The notes under the pieces were generated by a model. It worked only from the letters and a program-made list of their open reading frames with translations, was not told the DNA's origin and did no database searches. A stretch of 64,000 nt of DNA from Diplonema japonicum. Taxonomy: Eukaryota > Euglenozoa > Diplonemea > Diplonemida > Diplonemidae. Shown here in pieces: positions 27,995-36,466 of the stretch. A program made the position numbers and the translations under genes. The DNA is taken from NCBI GenBank assembly GCA_964019335.1, contig OZ025745.1:1-64000 (forward strand), in the 5' to 3' direction. How positions within the stretch are numbered: position 1 is the first letter of the stretch; each line of letters opens with the position of its first letter.

Positions 27995-29506
27995 ATGCGT
28001 CCGCCGAGTACAGGGCACAGGATGCCACACCAGATGCCACAGCGGCCTGGGTGGGAAGAGGCTGTTGTCAGCCCTGTGCGGCCTGTGACGTTCCAGGTGC
28101 CGCCGTGGGCTGCAGGGGGGGCAGAGCGTGAGGAGTCGCCTGTGTCGCAGTGCTCAACGGCAACACAGCCACCAAACCGAGTACAGCATGTGCACGTCGA
28201 CCTGGAAGGGATTGCACGGGAGTGGGGAGGCACTCCTGCCGCGCCTATGTTTGCCACGACTTCCACCTCGACGACCCCACGGCAGAGCGTGCCACCATCG
28301 GGGAGGGTCCCCTGTGTGGACATTGCCTCGTTGCTGCAGGATGACTTTGAGGGGTCGCTGCTTGTTGACGTTCAGCCGCATCACCCGCCGCAGCAGCCTG
28401 TAGAGCAGGCACCCCTCACCCCTCGCACGTCGCTCTCTACATGCGCCACGCAGACGACCCTCCCAACTGATGTCACCACGCAGACCATGACACCCCCAGC
28501 CCCCCAGCCGCAGTCTGTGGACCACGTGATGCTCCCCCTCGCCACCGCAGCAGACTTCGAATCCGATGCAGGCACCGACGCCTCGCACTCCACCATCATT
28601 GCCTACGGGTCACCCAAGTCGGGCATGACCACAGCGTGGGACCTCTTCAAGGCGTTGGAGGAGAACACACAGCCGCCCAGCAGCGCCTTTCACGAGCAGC
28701 GCATGTTTTCCGACGCAAAAAGGATCTCCCCCAGAAGAGGCGACCCGCACCACAGGGATCAGCACCACCAGGGTAACCTGCACCACAGGGAACGGCAAAC
28801 ATACGATGCGCGGCAGGAGCAAACCTACAACGAGGCGGAACCCGGACAAGAACTGCAGCAACGGGCGGAGCACAGACACTTGGAGCAGAGGCACGCCCAG
28901 CGAGAGTACCCGAAGTACCAAGAGCACAGGCAGCAGGACCTGCGAAGCCATGCTGTGACGGGTGAGGAGCACTATCAAGCACGTCCGCAGCAGCAGCAGA
29001 TAGACTTTGCCCCCGAGGAGCAAGAGGAGGACGAAGAAGAGGTGCCAGGGACTATGGTGCCGATTAAGATGCAAGAGTCGCCCCCACTGCAGCTGGCAAC
29101 GAAGAGAGCGCAGCTGAAGAGGAGGGACGGGAGGCGGGAAATGTTCGGGGGGTGGAAGGACGGGCGGGGGGCGGTGTTTGTCATAACGCCTCCTGGTCAG
29201 GAGCAGTGGGTGTGTTTGTTCACACTGCAGCAGGCAGGCACGGAGGAGCCCTTGCCCGTGGAGCAGGCTGTGTGGCAGCAGGGAGGACGAAAAGTAAAGA
29301 TGCTCATCAACCCCACCACCATCGGACGTGCAGCCACCCTCCCGCCCTCAGACATCATCAGCGTTGCCACCACTGACACGCGTGGCAACACCTTGACCTT
29401 CACCCTCAACAGTGGCAATGGCAGCCAGCGCACCGTCAGCCTCAGCTTCCAAGCCGTCGACGGCAAGCGGAGCACTTCCTGTACTTTGTACCCGGTCGAG
29501 GGGTAG
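27995..29506 (+). CDS. Gln/His/Pro-rich protein with TQT motifs and a beta-rich C-terminus, unknown
   Basis: The open frame begins at 27962, but the first ATG is 27995, just after a pyrimidine tract and CAG. 503 aa. Residues 1-230 are Pro/Thr/Ser-rich and include two TQT tripeptides near residues 151 and 162, the core of LC8 dynein light chain binding motifs. Residues about 240-360 are rich in His, Arg, Gln and Glu (HHRDQHHQ, EHRQQ), a likely coiled or disordered linker, ending in an EEQEEDEEE patch. The last 130 residues look folded and beta-rich (AVFVITPPGQEQWVCLF, TLTFTLNSGN). No known domain recognised. LC8 binding would suit a cytoskeletal or flagellar scaffold, but this rests on short motifs. 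Confidence 0.65.
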   Translation: MRPPSTGHRMPHQMPQRPGWEEAVVSPVRPVTFQVPPWAAGGAEREESPVSQCSTATQPPNRVQHVHVDLEGIAREWGGTPAAPMFATTSTSTTPRQSVPPSGRVPCVDIASLLQDDFEGSLLVDVQPHHPPQQPVEQAPLTPRTSLSTCATQTTLPTDVTTQTMTPPAPQPQSVDHVMLPLATAADFESDAGTDASHSTIIAYGSPKSGMTTAWDLFKALEENTQPPSSAFHEQRMFSDAKRISPRRGDPHHRDQHHQGNLHHRERQTYDARQEQTYNEAEPGQELQQRAEHRHLEQRHAQREYPKYQEHRQQDLRSHAVTGEEHYQARPQQQQIDFAPEEQEEDEEEVPGTMVPIKMQESPPLQLATKRAQLKRRDGRREMFGGWKDGRGAVFVITPPGQEQWVCLFTLQQAGTEEPLPVEQAVWQQGGRKVKMLINPTTIGRAATLPPSDIISVATTDTRGNTLTFTLNSGNGSQRTVSLSFQAVDGKRSTSCTLYPVEG

Positions 29507-29538
29507 CCTAGATCCTTATCCCTGTACCCTTATTCGAT

Positions 29539-29673
29539 ATGATGTGCCGTTCCTGCAAGATGATTTTTAGAAACAGAAAGGGGTGTAGACCCTTTCGTTG
29601 CCCTTCGTGTTGTGGGGAACAGTGCACCTCATGCCAAATTCCCCAATGTACGCCCTCCCCCTCCCCGTGTTAG
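29539..29673 (+). CDS. 44-aa Cys-rich micro-ORF, zinc-ribbon-like
   Basis: ATG ATG at 29539 opens a 44-codon frame ending in TAG. It encodes ten Cys, including CRSC, CPSCC and CTSCQ, with Arg/Lys in between, similar in style (not clearly in sequence) to the Cys-rich end of ORF1. It starts 33 bases after the stop of the upstream gene and has only a weak pyrimidine stretch before it. It may be a genuine small zinc-binding protein, a downstream cistron, or a remnant. Cysteine spacing this dense is unlikely in random sequence. Confidence 0.4.
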   Translation: MMCRSCKMIFRNRKGCRPFRCPSCCGEQCTSCQIPQCTPSPSPC

Positions 29674-29808
29674 AATAATAAAATTATTACCCCCAAGAAG
29701 AAAAAATAGTTTTTTTTTTCCCAAATACCCCCCATTCCCTTTGTTTAACTGCTTTAGATCTTGCTTTCGCTTTTCAAACTACTTACCTGAAGTAAAAAGA
29801 AAAAGAAA

Positions 29809-31941
29809 ATGGCAGCTGTGCCCGCGCACCTGAAGGGGTACGAGATACTAGGAGCGGATATTGTGGGGGGCGGTATGCTGTATTCGTTGGTACACAAAAA
29901 GAGTAGAATGAAGGTGGTGTTTGGCAGAGAAGAAGGCGAAGGGACTGTGGGCATAGGAGTCAGGGGGGAGGGCGGAGGTGTGGCACATGTGACAGAGCAC
30001 GCCGTTTTGTGTGGGTCTAAAAAGTACAGGACAGGCGATGCGTTCTTCGCTGCTGCAGGCCGTACACTGACAAGGCATTCAAGTGCAGTGACGACACCTC
30101 TCCTGTCTGCTTTCTCCGTCACCACCGCAGAGCCAAAGACGTGGCTGGGGTTACTAACCTCCTTTCTTTTTTCCCCGCTCCTCTCCTCGCCTGCTGTACA
30201 CCGCGAAGCCCGCATCGCGGCCAATGAGATGGCCTCGCTTGCCACCACCCCGTCAGCAGCCCATGCAACACTGGTACAACGGAATCTCTTCAAGCCCGCC
30301 TCGCCGTACTCGCGCCCGCCTGGTGGGGACGCAGCCACACTCCCTTTCACTACACCAGAAGCTGTCCGTGCTTACCATAGTAAGAATTATCTCAACACTG
30401 GTAACTGTCTCATGGTGTGCCTCGGTCGCCCTGACCTCCTCCTGACTCTCGACCGTTTGTTGACTTCCAACGCCAGCTGCTTGCGCTTCGATGGGTATAC
30501 TCAGCCACCTGACTTCGACAAGTCCGTCATGACAGGGCATCGCGTGGCCACTGGGAGACTGCCAGGCCTAAAGGGGACAAGCCTAACGTGGGTGTCGCCT
30601 GTCGGCCGCACCGGCCACAGCACAGAGGTCGCAGGCACTATCCTTATGAACAAACTGAAGCAAAAGCGAACTACGATCGAAGGGCTCTGCAACGGTGTTG
30701 ATATGGACTTCCCGAAAGCGGTCCTTACAGTCACAGGCCTCAAGGAGCGGGAGGGCGTGTGGGAGGAAGTGAAGCAGGCCGCCGACGAAGCCACAGACGA
30801 GACTATTCGAATGGAGATGAAGGCTTTGGGGGATAGGTTTAACAGAAAGAAAGCGTGGGCAAGATGTCAGGACATTCTCAGCAGGTGGGCACGCGGAGGG
30901 GATGTCTTAAGGGGCTTTGAGGCTACAATGGCGGATGTCAAAAGGGACCTCAATGCGGTGAAGCAGCAGCCGCTGCTGACAATTAATATCACCGACAAGA
31001 GCCCCCTGGCGTCCTCCACAGCTTCGCCTCGGTCTTCGGGATTCTTGCAAAAGCTGCCGACGGGAATCCCCCACGATCACTCCTGCCTCCCCCTGACGCC
31101 CGTGCCTGATGCCGTTTCCTATGCCACGTCCCGTGCTGCGTCCATCGCCTCCTCGACCGTCACGCATCCATGCCCGCCCCTGCATACACACCTTGCAGCG
31201 GCTCTTTTCCGAATTGTAAGCAACAACGCACTCTCGCCCCACCCTTCTGTTGGGGATGATGGCGTTGCGGGTTTAAAAGTGCCCCGCCACCAGGATGCAC
31301 TTTACCGCCACCATGCACAACATGTGTTCAGACTTTTAGAAAAAAAGGTCGGGACTACGTACGAACAGGCAAAGAGGAATGCTCTGAAGGTGCATCGCGA
31401 GGCAACTCCTTTGCACGTGGTAGCAGGGGGCAAGGCGGGGAGGGTGTTGTCGGGTGTGCAGCGAGACATCGATGACACGCATGGCTGGGGCCAGCGTGTG
31501 TTCCTGGGCGGTGGACAAGAGGAAGGATCGGTGGAGTGTGGTGCTGTGGTGCGGAAAGTGGGTAGGCTCTCCGATGCTGAACGGGGAAGGTTGCTGGTCG
31601 TGGCCAAGGTGCTGGGGGGTTTGATGCACTCCCTTCTGCGTGAGCAGCACGGCGTGTACACAACCTCTTCCCTTCTCATCGGTGACGCCTTGTGGTGCAC
31701 CACCCAGGCTGACCCTTCACCTGCAGTTTCACAGCAGCTCATCACACGCCTCCTAGCCTCCCTCCCCTCGTATCTCTCCTCCCTTACCACCTCATCACTT
31801 GCAGCTGTCAAGGTTGCCACCCTTAAGGACATCGCCGAGATGGACCTCCGCAGCCCCGTAGCACGTGGGGTCATTGCCGCCGTTGCGAAGGCCGATGCAC
31901 AGCAGTTGATGGCTGAGTGCGAAAAGATTGGTACCACCTAG
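29809..31941 (+). CDS. M16C-like metalloprotease (presequence protease type), short form
   Basis: 710 aa. Residues 10-20 GYEILGADIVG and 58-73 GVAHVTEHAVLCGSKKY match the start of PreP/Cym1-type M16C peptidases. The inverted zinc motif HxxEH is H60-x-x-E63-H64, and the third ligand Glu is plausibly E140 in AANEM, 77 residues downstream as in the family. The region up to about 260 follows the first M16 domain; the middle and C-terminal parts are diverged. Family members are usually near 1,000 aa, so about 300 residues are missing from the later domains. Expected role: degrading targeting peptides in mitochondria, although no obvious presequence is seen at the N-terminus. The start ATG is preceded by an A-rich leader. 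Confidence 0.75.
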   Translation: MAAVPAHLKGYEILGADIVGGGMLYSLVHKKSRMKVVFGREEGEGTVGIGVRGEGGGVAHVTEHAVLCGSKKYRTGDAFFAAAGRTLTRHSSAVTTPLLSAFSVTTAEPKTWLGLLTSFLFSPLLSSPAVHREARIAANEMASLATTPSAAHATLVQRNLFKPASPYSRPPGGDAATLPFTTPEAVRAYHSKNYLNTGNCLMVCLGRPDLLLTLDRLLTSNASCLRFDGYTQPPDFDKSVMTGHRVATGRLPGLKGTSLTWVSPVGRTGHSTEVAGTILMNKLKQKRTTIEGLCNGVDMDFPKAVLTVTGLKEREGVWEEVKQAADEATDETIRMEMKALGDRFNRKKAWARCQDILSRWARGGDVLRGFEATMADVKRDLNAVKQQPLLTINITDKSPLASSTASPRSSGFLQKLPTGIPHDHSCLPLTPVPDAVSYATSRAASIASSTVTHPCPPLHTHLAAALFRIVSNNALSPHPSVGDDGVAGLKVPRHQDALYRHHAQHVFRLLEKKVGTTYEQAKRNALKVHREATPLHVVAGGKAGRVLSGVQRDIDDTHGWGQRVFLGGGQEEGSVECGAVVRKVGRLSDAERGRLLVVAKVLGGLMHSLLREQHGVYTTSSLLIGDALWCTTQADPSPAVSQQLITRLLASLPSYLSSLTTSSLAAVKVATLKDIAEMDLRSPVARGVIAAVAKADAQQLMAECEKIGTT

Positions 31942-32050
31942 CTTCTTTTTTATTTTTGATTTTCTTTTTTACCCCTACCTTCTGGTTCCCCCTTATCCAC
32001 ACAGACATCTAACCACACTCTCCTCCCTTTCCCTGTTTATCATTTCCAAG

Positions 32051-32932
32051 ATGTTCCGACGTGTCATGACAACGAAGAGGTTCTGCCACATCCAGAGCAG
32101 GCAGCTGGAGAACGGCGGGAAGGCGACCGGAGTGTTCAGCGAAGAAGGGTACCTGAAGGAGGGGACGCTGCTGTCGCCGGACGGGACCAAGAGGATAGGG
32201 GCCTTCCACGACGGGAAGCTCCAAGAAGGACGGATCCACCTGGTGGACGGGAGGACTTATGTGGGCGCATTCAGCGAGTCTGGCGCCATCACAAAAGGCA
32301 GGCTTGAAGAAGACGGGTCGGTCTACGAAGGTGAGTTCAACGAAAGATGGCAGCGACACGGCGACGGCATCGAGACACACCCTGACGGGGCCGTCCACAA
32401 GGGCTACTTCGAGAGCGACTACCTTGTTGACGGGGAGGTCACCATCCCAGAGACAGAGGCAAGAGGCGAGATCCAGTTCAAAGGAAGGCTTGTCGACGGG
32501 AAGTTCGCGGAGGGAACCTTAATCTTCGGTGGGATGGTGTATGAGGGCCAGTTGAAGGGGAACAACCCTCAAGGCGCAGGGCGTCTAACCATGCCAGACG
32601 GGTCTGTGAGACAGGGTTCATTCGAAGAAGGCATCCTTCACGGGACAGGGCAGATTATACTCAGGAACGGGACAGTTCTTGCTGGGCTTTTCACTGATGG
32701 ACACCTCCCACTGGGTGAGATTAAGTGGGTAAGCGGTGATTTTTATGAGGGGGAACTAGACAGCCAGCACCGGCCTGACGGGTCTGGTACTATGTTCAAA
32801 GCTGCAACCTCACACTGGTGGGCAGGGCAATGGAAGGCCGGTACCTTCTCCGGTGGATCAGTAACCGACAATGACGGCACTCCTGTTGACTACAGACAGG
32901 AAACACCCCAAGCAGGTCCTCTTCATATGTAG
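32051..32932 (+). CDS. MORN-repeat protein
   Basis: 293 aa from the first ATG; the open frame extends upstream to 31928 without ATG. From residue about 25 the protein is a string of roughly ten MORN-like units, such as YVGAFSESG, YEGEFNERWQ, YEGQLKGNNPQGAGRLTMPDG and YEGELDSQHRPDGSG (units of about 22-24 residues with Gly-Tyr/Phe-Glu-Gly). No kinase or other domain is attached. MORN repeats form elongated beta structures that bind membranes or scaffold the cytoskeleton; in protists they are common at basal bodies, collars and flagella. The C-terminus is short and Gln/Pro-containing. The gene follows the M16C gene after 109 bases of pyrimidine-rich sequence. Confidence 0.85.
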   Translation: MFRRVMTTKRFCHIQSRQLENGGKATGVFSEEGYLKEGTLLSPDGTKRIGAFHDGKLQEGRIHLVDGRTYVGAFSESGAITKGRLEEDGSVYEGEFNERWQRHGDGIETHPDGAVHKGYFESDYLVDGEVTIPETEARGEIQFKGRLVDGKFAEGTLIFGGMVYEGQLKGNNPQGAGRLTMPDGSVRQGSFEEGILHGTGQIILRNGTVLAGLFTDGHLPLGEIKWVSGDFYEGELDSQHRPDGSGTMFKAATSHWWAGQWKAGTFSGGSVTDNDGTPVDYRQETPQAGPLHM

Positions 32933-34133
32933 ACAAAGGAGAACATTTTTTTTTTCTTTTCCTCGTTATCAAAGGTTGGGAGGGGGGAGGAGGGGAAAAA
33001 ATTGATCTGATGGATTCATCTGACAATTTTTTTTTTTTAAACAAGAAACAAGCTGAACTAGAATATGGCTGATATAGGCCGTCTTCTCTTTGGTAAGGGA
33101 AGCCCGTGTGGGGTTGATGAAGGAGTTTTTTAAAAAAAAAAGGGGGGGGTGGGGGAAAGAGAGAGAGTGACAAAAGCGCGCGGAAAGGTCTCGCAGCTGT
33201 TTTTGTTCATCGAGAAAGAGAGAGAATATAAAAAAAAGAAAAAAAAAAAGAAGAAGAAGAAGAAGAAGTAAACCGTATTTGCTTTTTTTTATTTATTTTT
33301 TTTATTATTATTATTGGCGGGTTTCCTCTAACATTTTTTGCTTCCTGTGTGGTAAAATACCTCCGAAGGGAGGGGGGAAATTAAAAAAAAATAAAAATAA
33401 AAAAGCGGTTCATCCCCCGCCCCCCTGTTTCTTTCCCTACCTCTTACTCCCTCCCCATATCCTTTGAACTTTTATTTCTTTTTTAAAAATGCGGGTGGTA
33501 GTTGTTTAAAAACACCAGAAATGAAAAGGGGGTGAAAGAAATGGCTTTTTTTTCTCTTTTTCTTTTCTTTTTGTTCGTTTTTTTTTTTTTTTTTTTTTTT
33601 CCTTCGCGCACAAACCCAAGTACCCCCCTTCCCCAAATGTTACCCTCACTAGCCCTTTTTTTTTTATAGCTTTTTTATAGCTTTTTTCACGCCTTAAGGG
33701 GTGTGTAGTCATGACATAACATTCTTGTTCCCTCCACCCCCCCTGCAAAAAAAGAAGAAAACAAAGAAAATACAAGGCAAGCCGTCCGAATATGAAGAGT
33801 AGAGGCATTTTGTGTCCCTTTTTTTTATTTCTCCTTGTGTTTTTTTTCTTCTTCTTTCCCCCCATTCTGTCCCCCTCCCCCGATCTTTGTCAGGTAAGTA
33901 TCTTTTATTGTTATTAGTCCTCAGGAAAGTAAATAAAGAGAGGGAAAAAAAAAAAAAAAAAAAAAAAAAAAGAAAGAAAAAAAAACCGAGAGGGCGAAAG
34001 GAAAATTTATCACTACAATCAAAATTAAAAAAGGAAAAGAAAATAATTTTTACGGTTAATGAATAGCAGCGCTATCAGGGGGTGGTGTGTCTAATAAAGA
34101 CCTTTAAACTCTTTTTTTTTTTTTTTTTTTCCC

Positions 34134-34190
34134 CCGGTAGGCCGTTGCTTACCACTTCGTTTCCTATCACAGTGAATTTTTTTTTTTTCA
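34134..34190 (+). repeat. repeat tail D, copy 1
   Basis: GGCCGTTGCTTACCACTTCG and then TTTCCTATCACAGTGAATTTTTT recur with two changes at 56843-56891. Like the family A-C tails it ends in poly-T, so it may be the 3' end of a fourth retroelement whose body is not in this window. Confidence 0.5.
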
Positions 34191-34741
34191 TATTCATAAC
34201 AAAAAAAAAGCCGTTAAAATACCCTCAACCAAAAAAAAAAAAAAAAAAAGAAAAGGGAGGGGGACTGCGCAGTCCATCCTTTTATTTTTTTTTTATTTTT
34301 TTATGTCTATCTGGGAATGATGGGAGATTTTACCTTCTTCTTTTTTTTAAAAAATTTAAAAAAAAAAAAAAAAAAACTAATATAGAATGAGTGACCTGTC
34401 TCTTAACAAAAAAAAAAAAAAAAAAAAGAGTTTTTGTACAAAAAAAAACGGTGTTAACTGGTCTACTTATATTGCAGCCCAGAGTTTTCGCGAGAGAGAA
34501 TCAAAAGCACTTGGCGCTCAGAAGGTCGGTGGTTGGCCCTCACCTTCACCGTGTCATTTACGTCTACGTTACCAGTGGGTCATCGTGGTGCCTTTAAGAA
34601 ACCCCAGTTTCCACAAGAGGAATCACAACAAAGTGACATTGAGTCACAGGGGTGTTTCGTGTGGTGCCAGGCATTTTTTTTTTTATACCAGGAGAACCCG
34701 AGGTTCTTTTTTTCTTTTTGTCTACTTCCCAATCCCCCCCC

Positions 34742-34899
<158 letters not shown>

Positions 34900-35162
34900 C
34901 CGTTTTTATTTTTTGTGGTTATCCCCCCCCCCCCCCCCCCCCAATACCGTAAAAAAAAGAGAAAGACTTGATCTTTTGTCTCATTCCCCCCCCCATTTTT
35001 TGTTTTTACTCGTCCTCCCCCTTGACCCCCTTTTTTTTTCATTTCCCTTTTTTTTTGTTGTTGTTGTTGTATCTGAGAAAACTGGTGGGACAAAGGGAGG
35101 GGAAAGGAGGGAGAAAAAAAAATAATAATAATATAGTACACAAAAAAGTACGCATTCTTCCT

Positions 35163-35174
35163 TTTTTTTTTCAG
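35163..35174 (+). promoter_or_regulatory. T tract plus CAG, probable splice acceptor
   Basis: CTTTTTTTTTTCAG lies 27 bases before the ATG of the following secretory gene. Confidence 0.5.
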
Positions 35175-35200
35175 CGTGGTCCCCCCCCTCTGCATGGTAC

Positions 35201-36392
35201 ATGCAATTATATATACTGCTTGTATGTGTAAGTGTTCTGAGCCAGTGTGTTGATGACCCTGACGGGACGATAGCAGGCAGTCTGGGTCCTGACTGGTGCT
35301 GCGTCGGGTGTAAAAACCCTCTTGTGACTGATAAATGCGGGACGATGGTGAATGGTGTGCCTTTGAAAGACCTGTGTAGGAAGTCTTGCAACAACTGTGC
35401 CTCTGCGGTGACGGCGCAACCCACTGCGGCACCCTCCACGGCCGCCCCTCCCACACCGCAACCAGCAGGGAGTGGGGGTGGGGATGTGGCATGCACAGAC
35501 GACCCCAACTGGCTACACACGACAGGCAACTGGACATGCGCTAACCTCGTTACCCACAAGGAGACCTGTACTAATGCAAATCAAGACCCCACTTGCTGGT
35601 CGCAAGCCTGCACGGAAGAAGTCCGCCAAGCATGTGCGTCTACATGTGAAGCATGCAATACAACCGTTCCACTGCCCGCACCTACTCCTGGTCCCTCGAT
35701 ATGTACTTCTGTCGCCTCTGAGTGCACCACCTCCCCCTGCACGTGTACCGCAGGCGAGAATGAGTCAAAAACGCTTATTTCTGAAGCGTGCTACCGCTGC
35801 ACACCTGCGCCCCCACCGAGCGACTCCTCCCCCTGGTGGGTCAGTGCTTCCGTCCCCTTCTTTATCTGCTGCATTGTCGTCTTTATCCTCACTGTCATAA
35901 TAGTTGCGTGGCGTGTCCGAAGCAATCCCAACCACCACAGACAGAAGCTCTCCGATAGCCCACCTGGCGGTAGTGATGATGCGCCTAAGCCTTTCTCTAG
36001 CCCCTACCATGCCCCCTTGCCTGCGCATGCGGGTGAGACACCTAAGTCACAAGAATTGAAGGAGCTGCATGAAAAACGTGAAGTACTGAAACAACAGTTG
36101 GAGCAAAGAAGGATGGGCTCCGGGTCCCCTGCGCAGGCCAGCCACGCCCCCAGTGGGACCGTGCAAGCCTTTCCCGACAACACACATGTGGAAGCGAACT
36201 GGAATGGCACCTGGTGTGACGCGGTGATCTTAGGGTATGCCAACACTGCCGCACAACACGCACAGGCACCTGCCAGAGGACGGCACGTACATGATCAGGT
36301 GGCTCGAGGACAACACCGAGACTGCTGGCGTTGTGGTGGCGGACCTCAGGGCGCCAAACAAAAACCCCATCCCCGCCTTGTTCAATAGCTGA
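35201..36392 (+). CDS. type I membrane protein, Cys-rich ectodomain and cytosolic Tudor-like domain (two exons)
   Basis: Exon 1 is 35201-36234, exon 2 is 36266-36392. Residues 1-15 are a signal peptide (MQLYILLVCVSVLS). The ectodomain has two or three Cys-rich modules separated by Thr/Pro/Ala linkers; the second (CTDDPNW...CANLVTHKETC...CASTCEAC) is ShK-like in spacing. A strong TM follows near residues 208-234. The cytosolic part has a short charged helix (KELHEKREVLKQQLEQRR) and a Tudor/Agenet-like module. Unspliced, the frame leaves that module after VILG and runs into low-quality sequence. Removing 31 nt (36235-36265) gives VILGHLPEDGTYMIRWLEDN and a stop at 36390-36392, a coherent fold. 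Function unknown; a surface receptor or adhesin is plausible. Confidence 0.72.
36235..36265 (+). other. 31-nt mini-intron in the Tudor-like module
   Basis: GTATGC donor and CACAG acceptor. Its length is not a multiple of three, and removing it restores the frame of the module. If not an intron, a frameshift must be invoked. Confidence 0.6.
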
Positions 36393-36466
36393 CAGCTAGA
36401 TGTGTTTTCATACCTCTGCACATTCATACCCATCCCCCATACTTATGCAGTTCCAAGAAAATAACA

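Noticed and set aside
34480-34675. Protein-coding exon
   Set aside because: The open frame looks plausible in composition but has no start, no domain and no convincing splice sites.
35228-35251. GTATGT...CAG segment at the start of the Cys-rich surface gene as a 24-nt intron
   Set aside because: It encodes the hydrophobic core of a good signal peptide; removal would destroy it.
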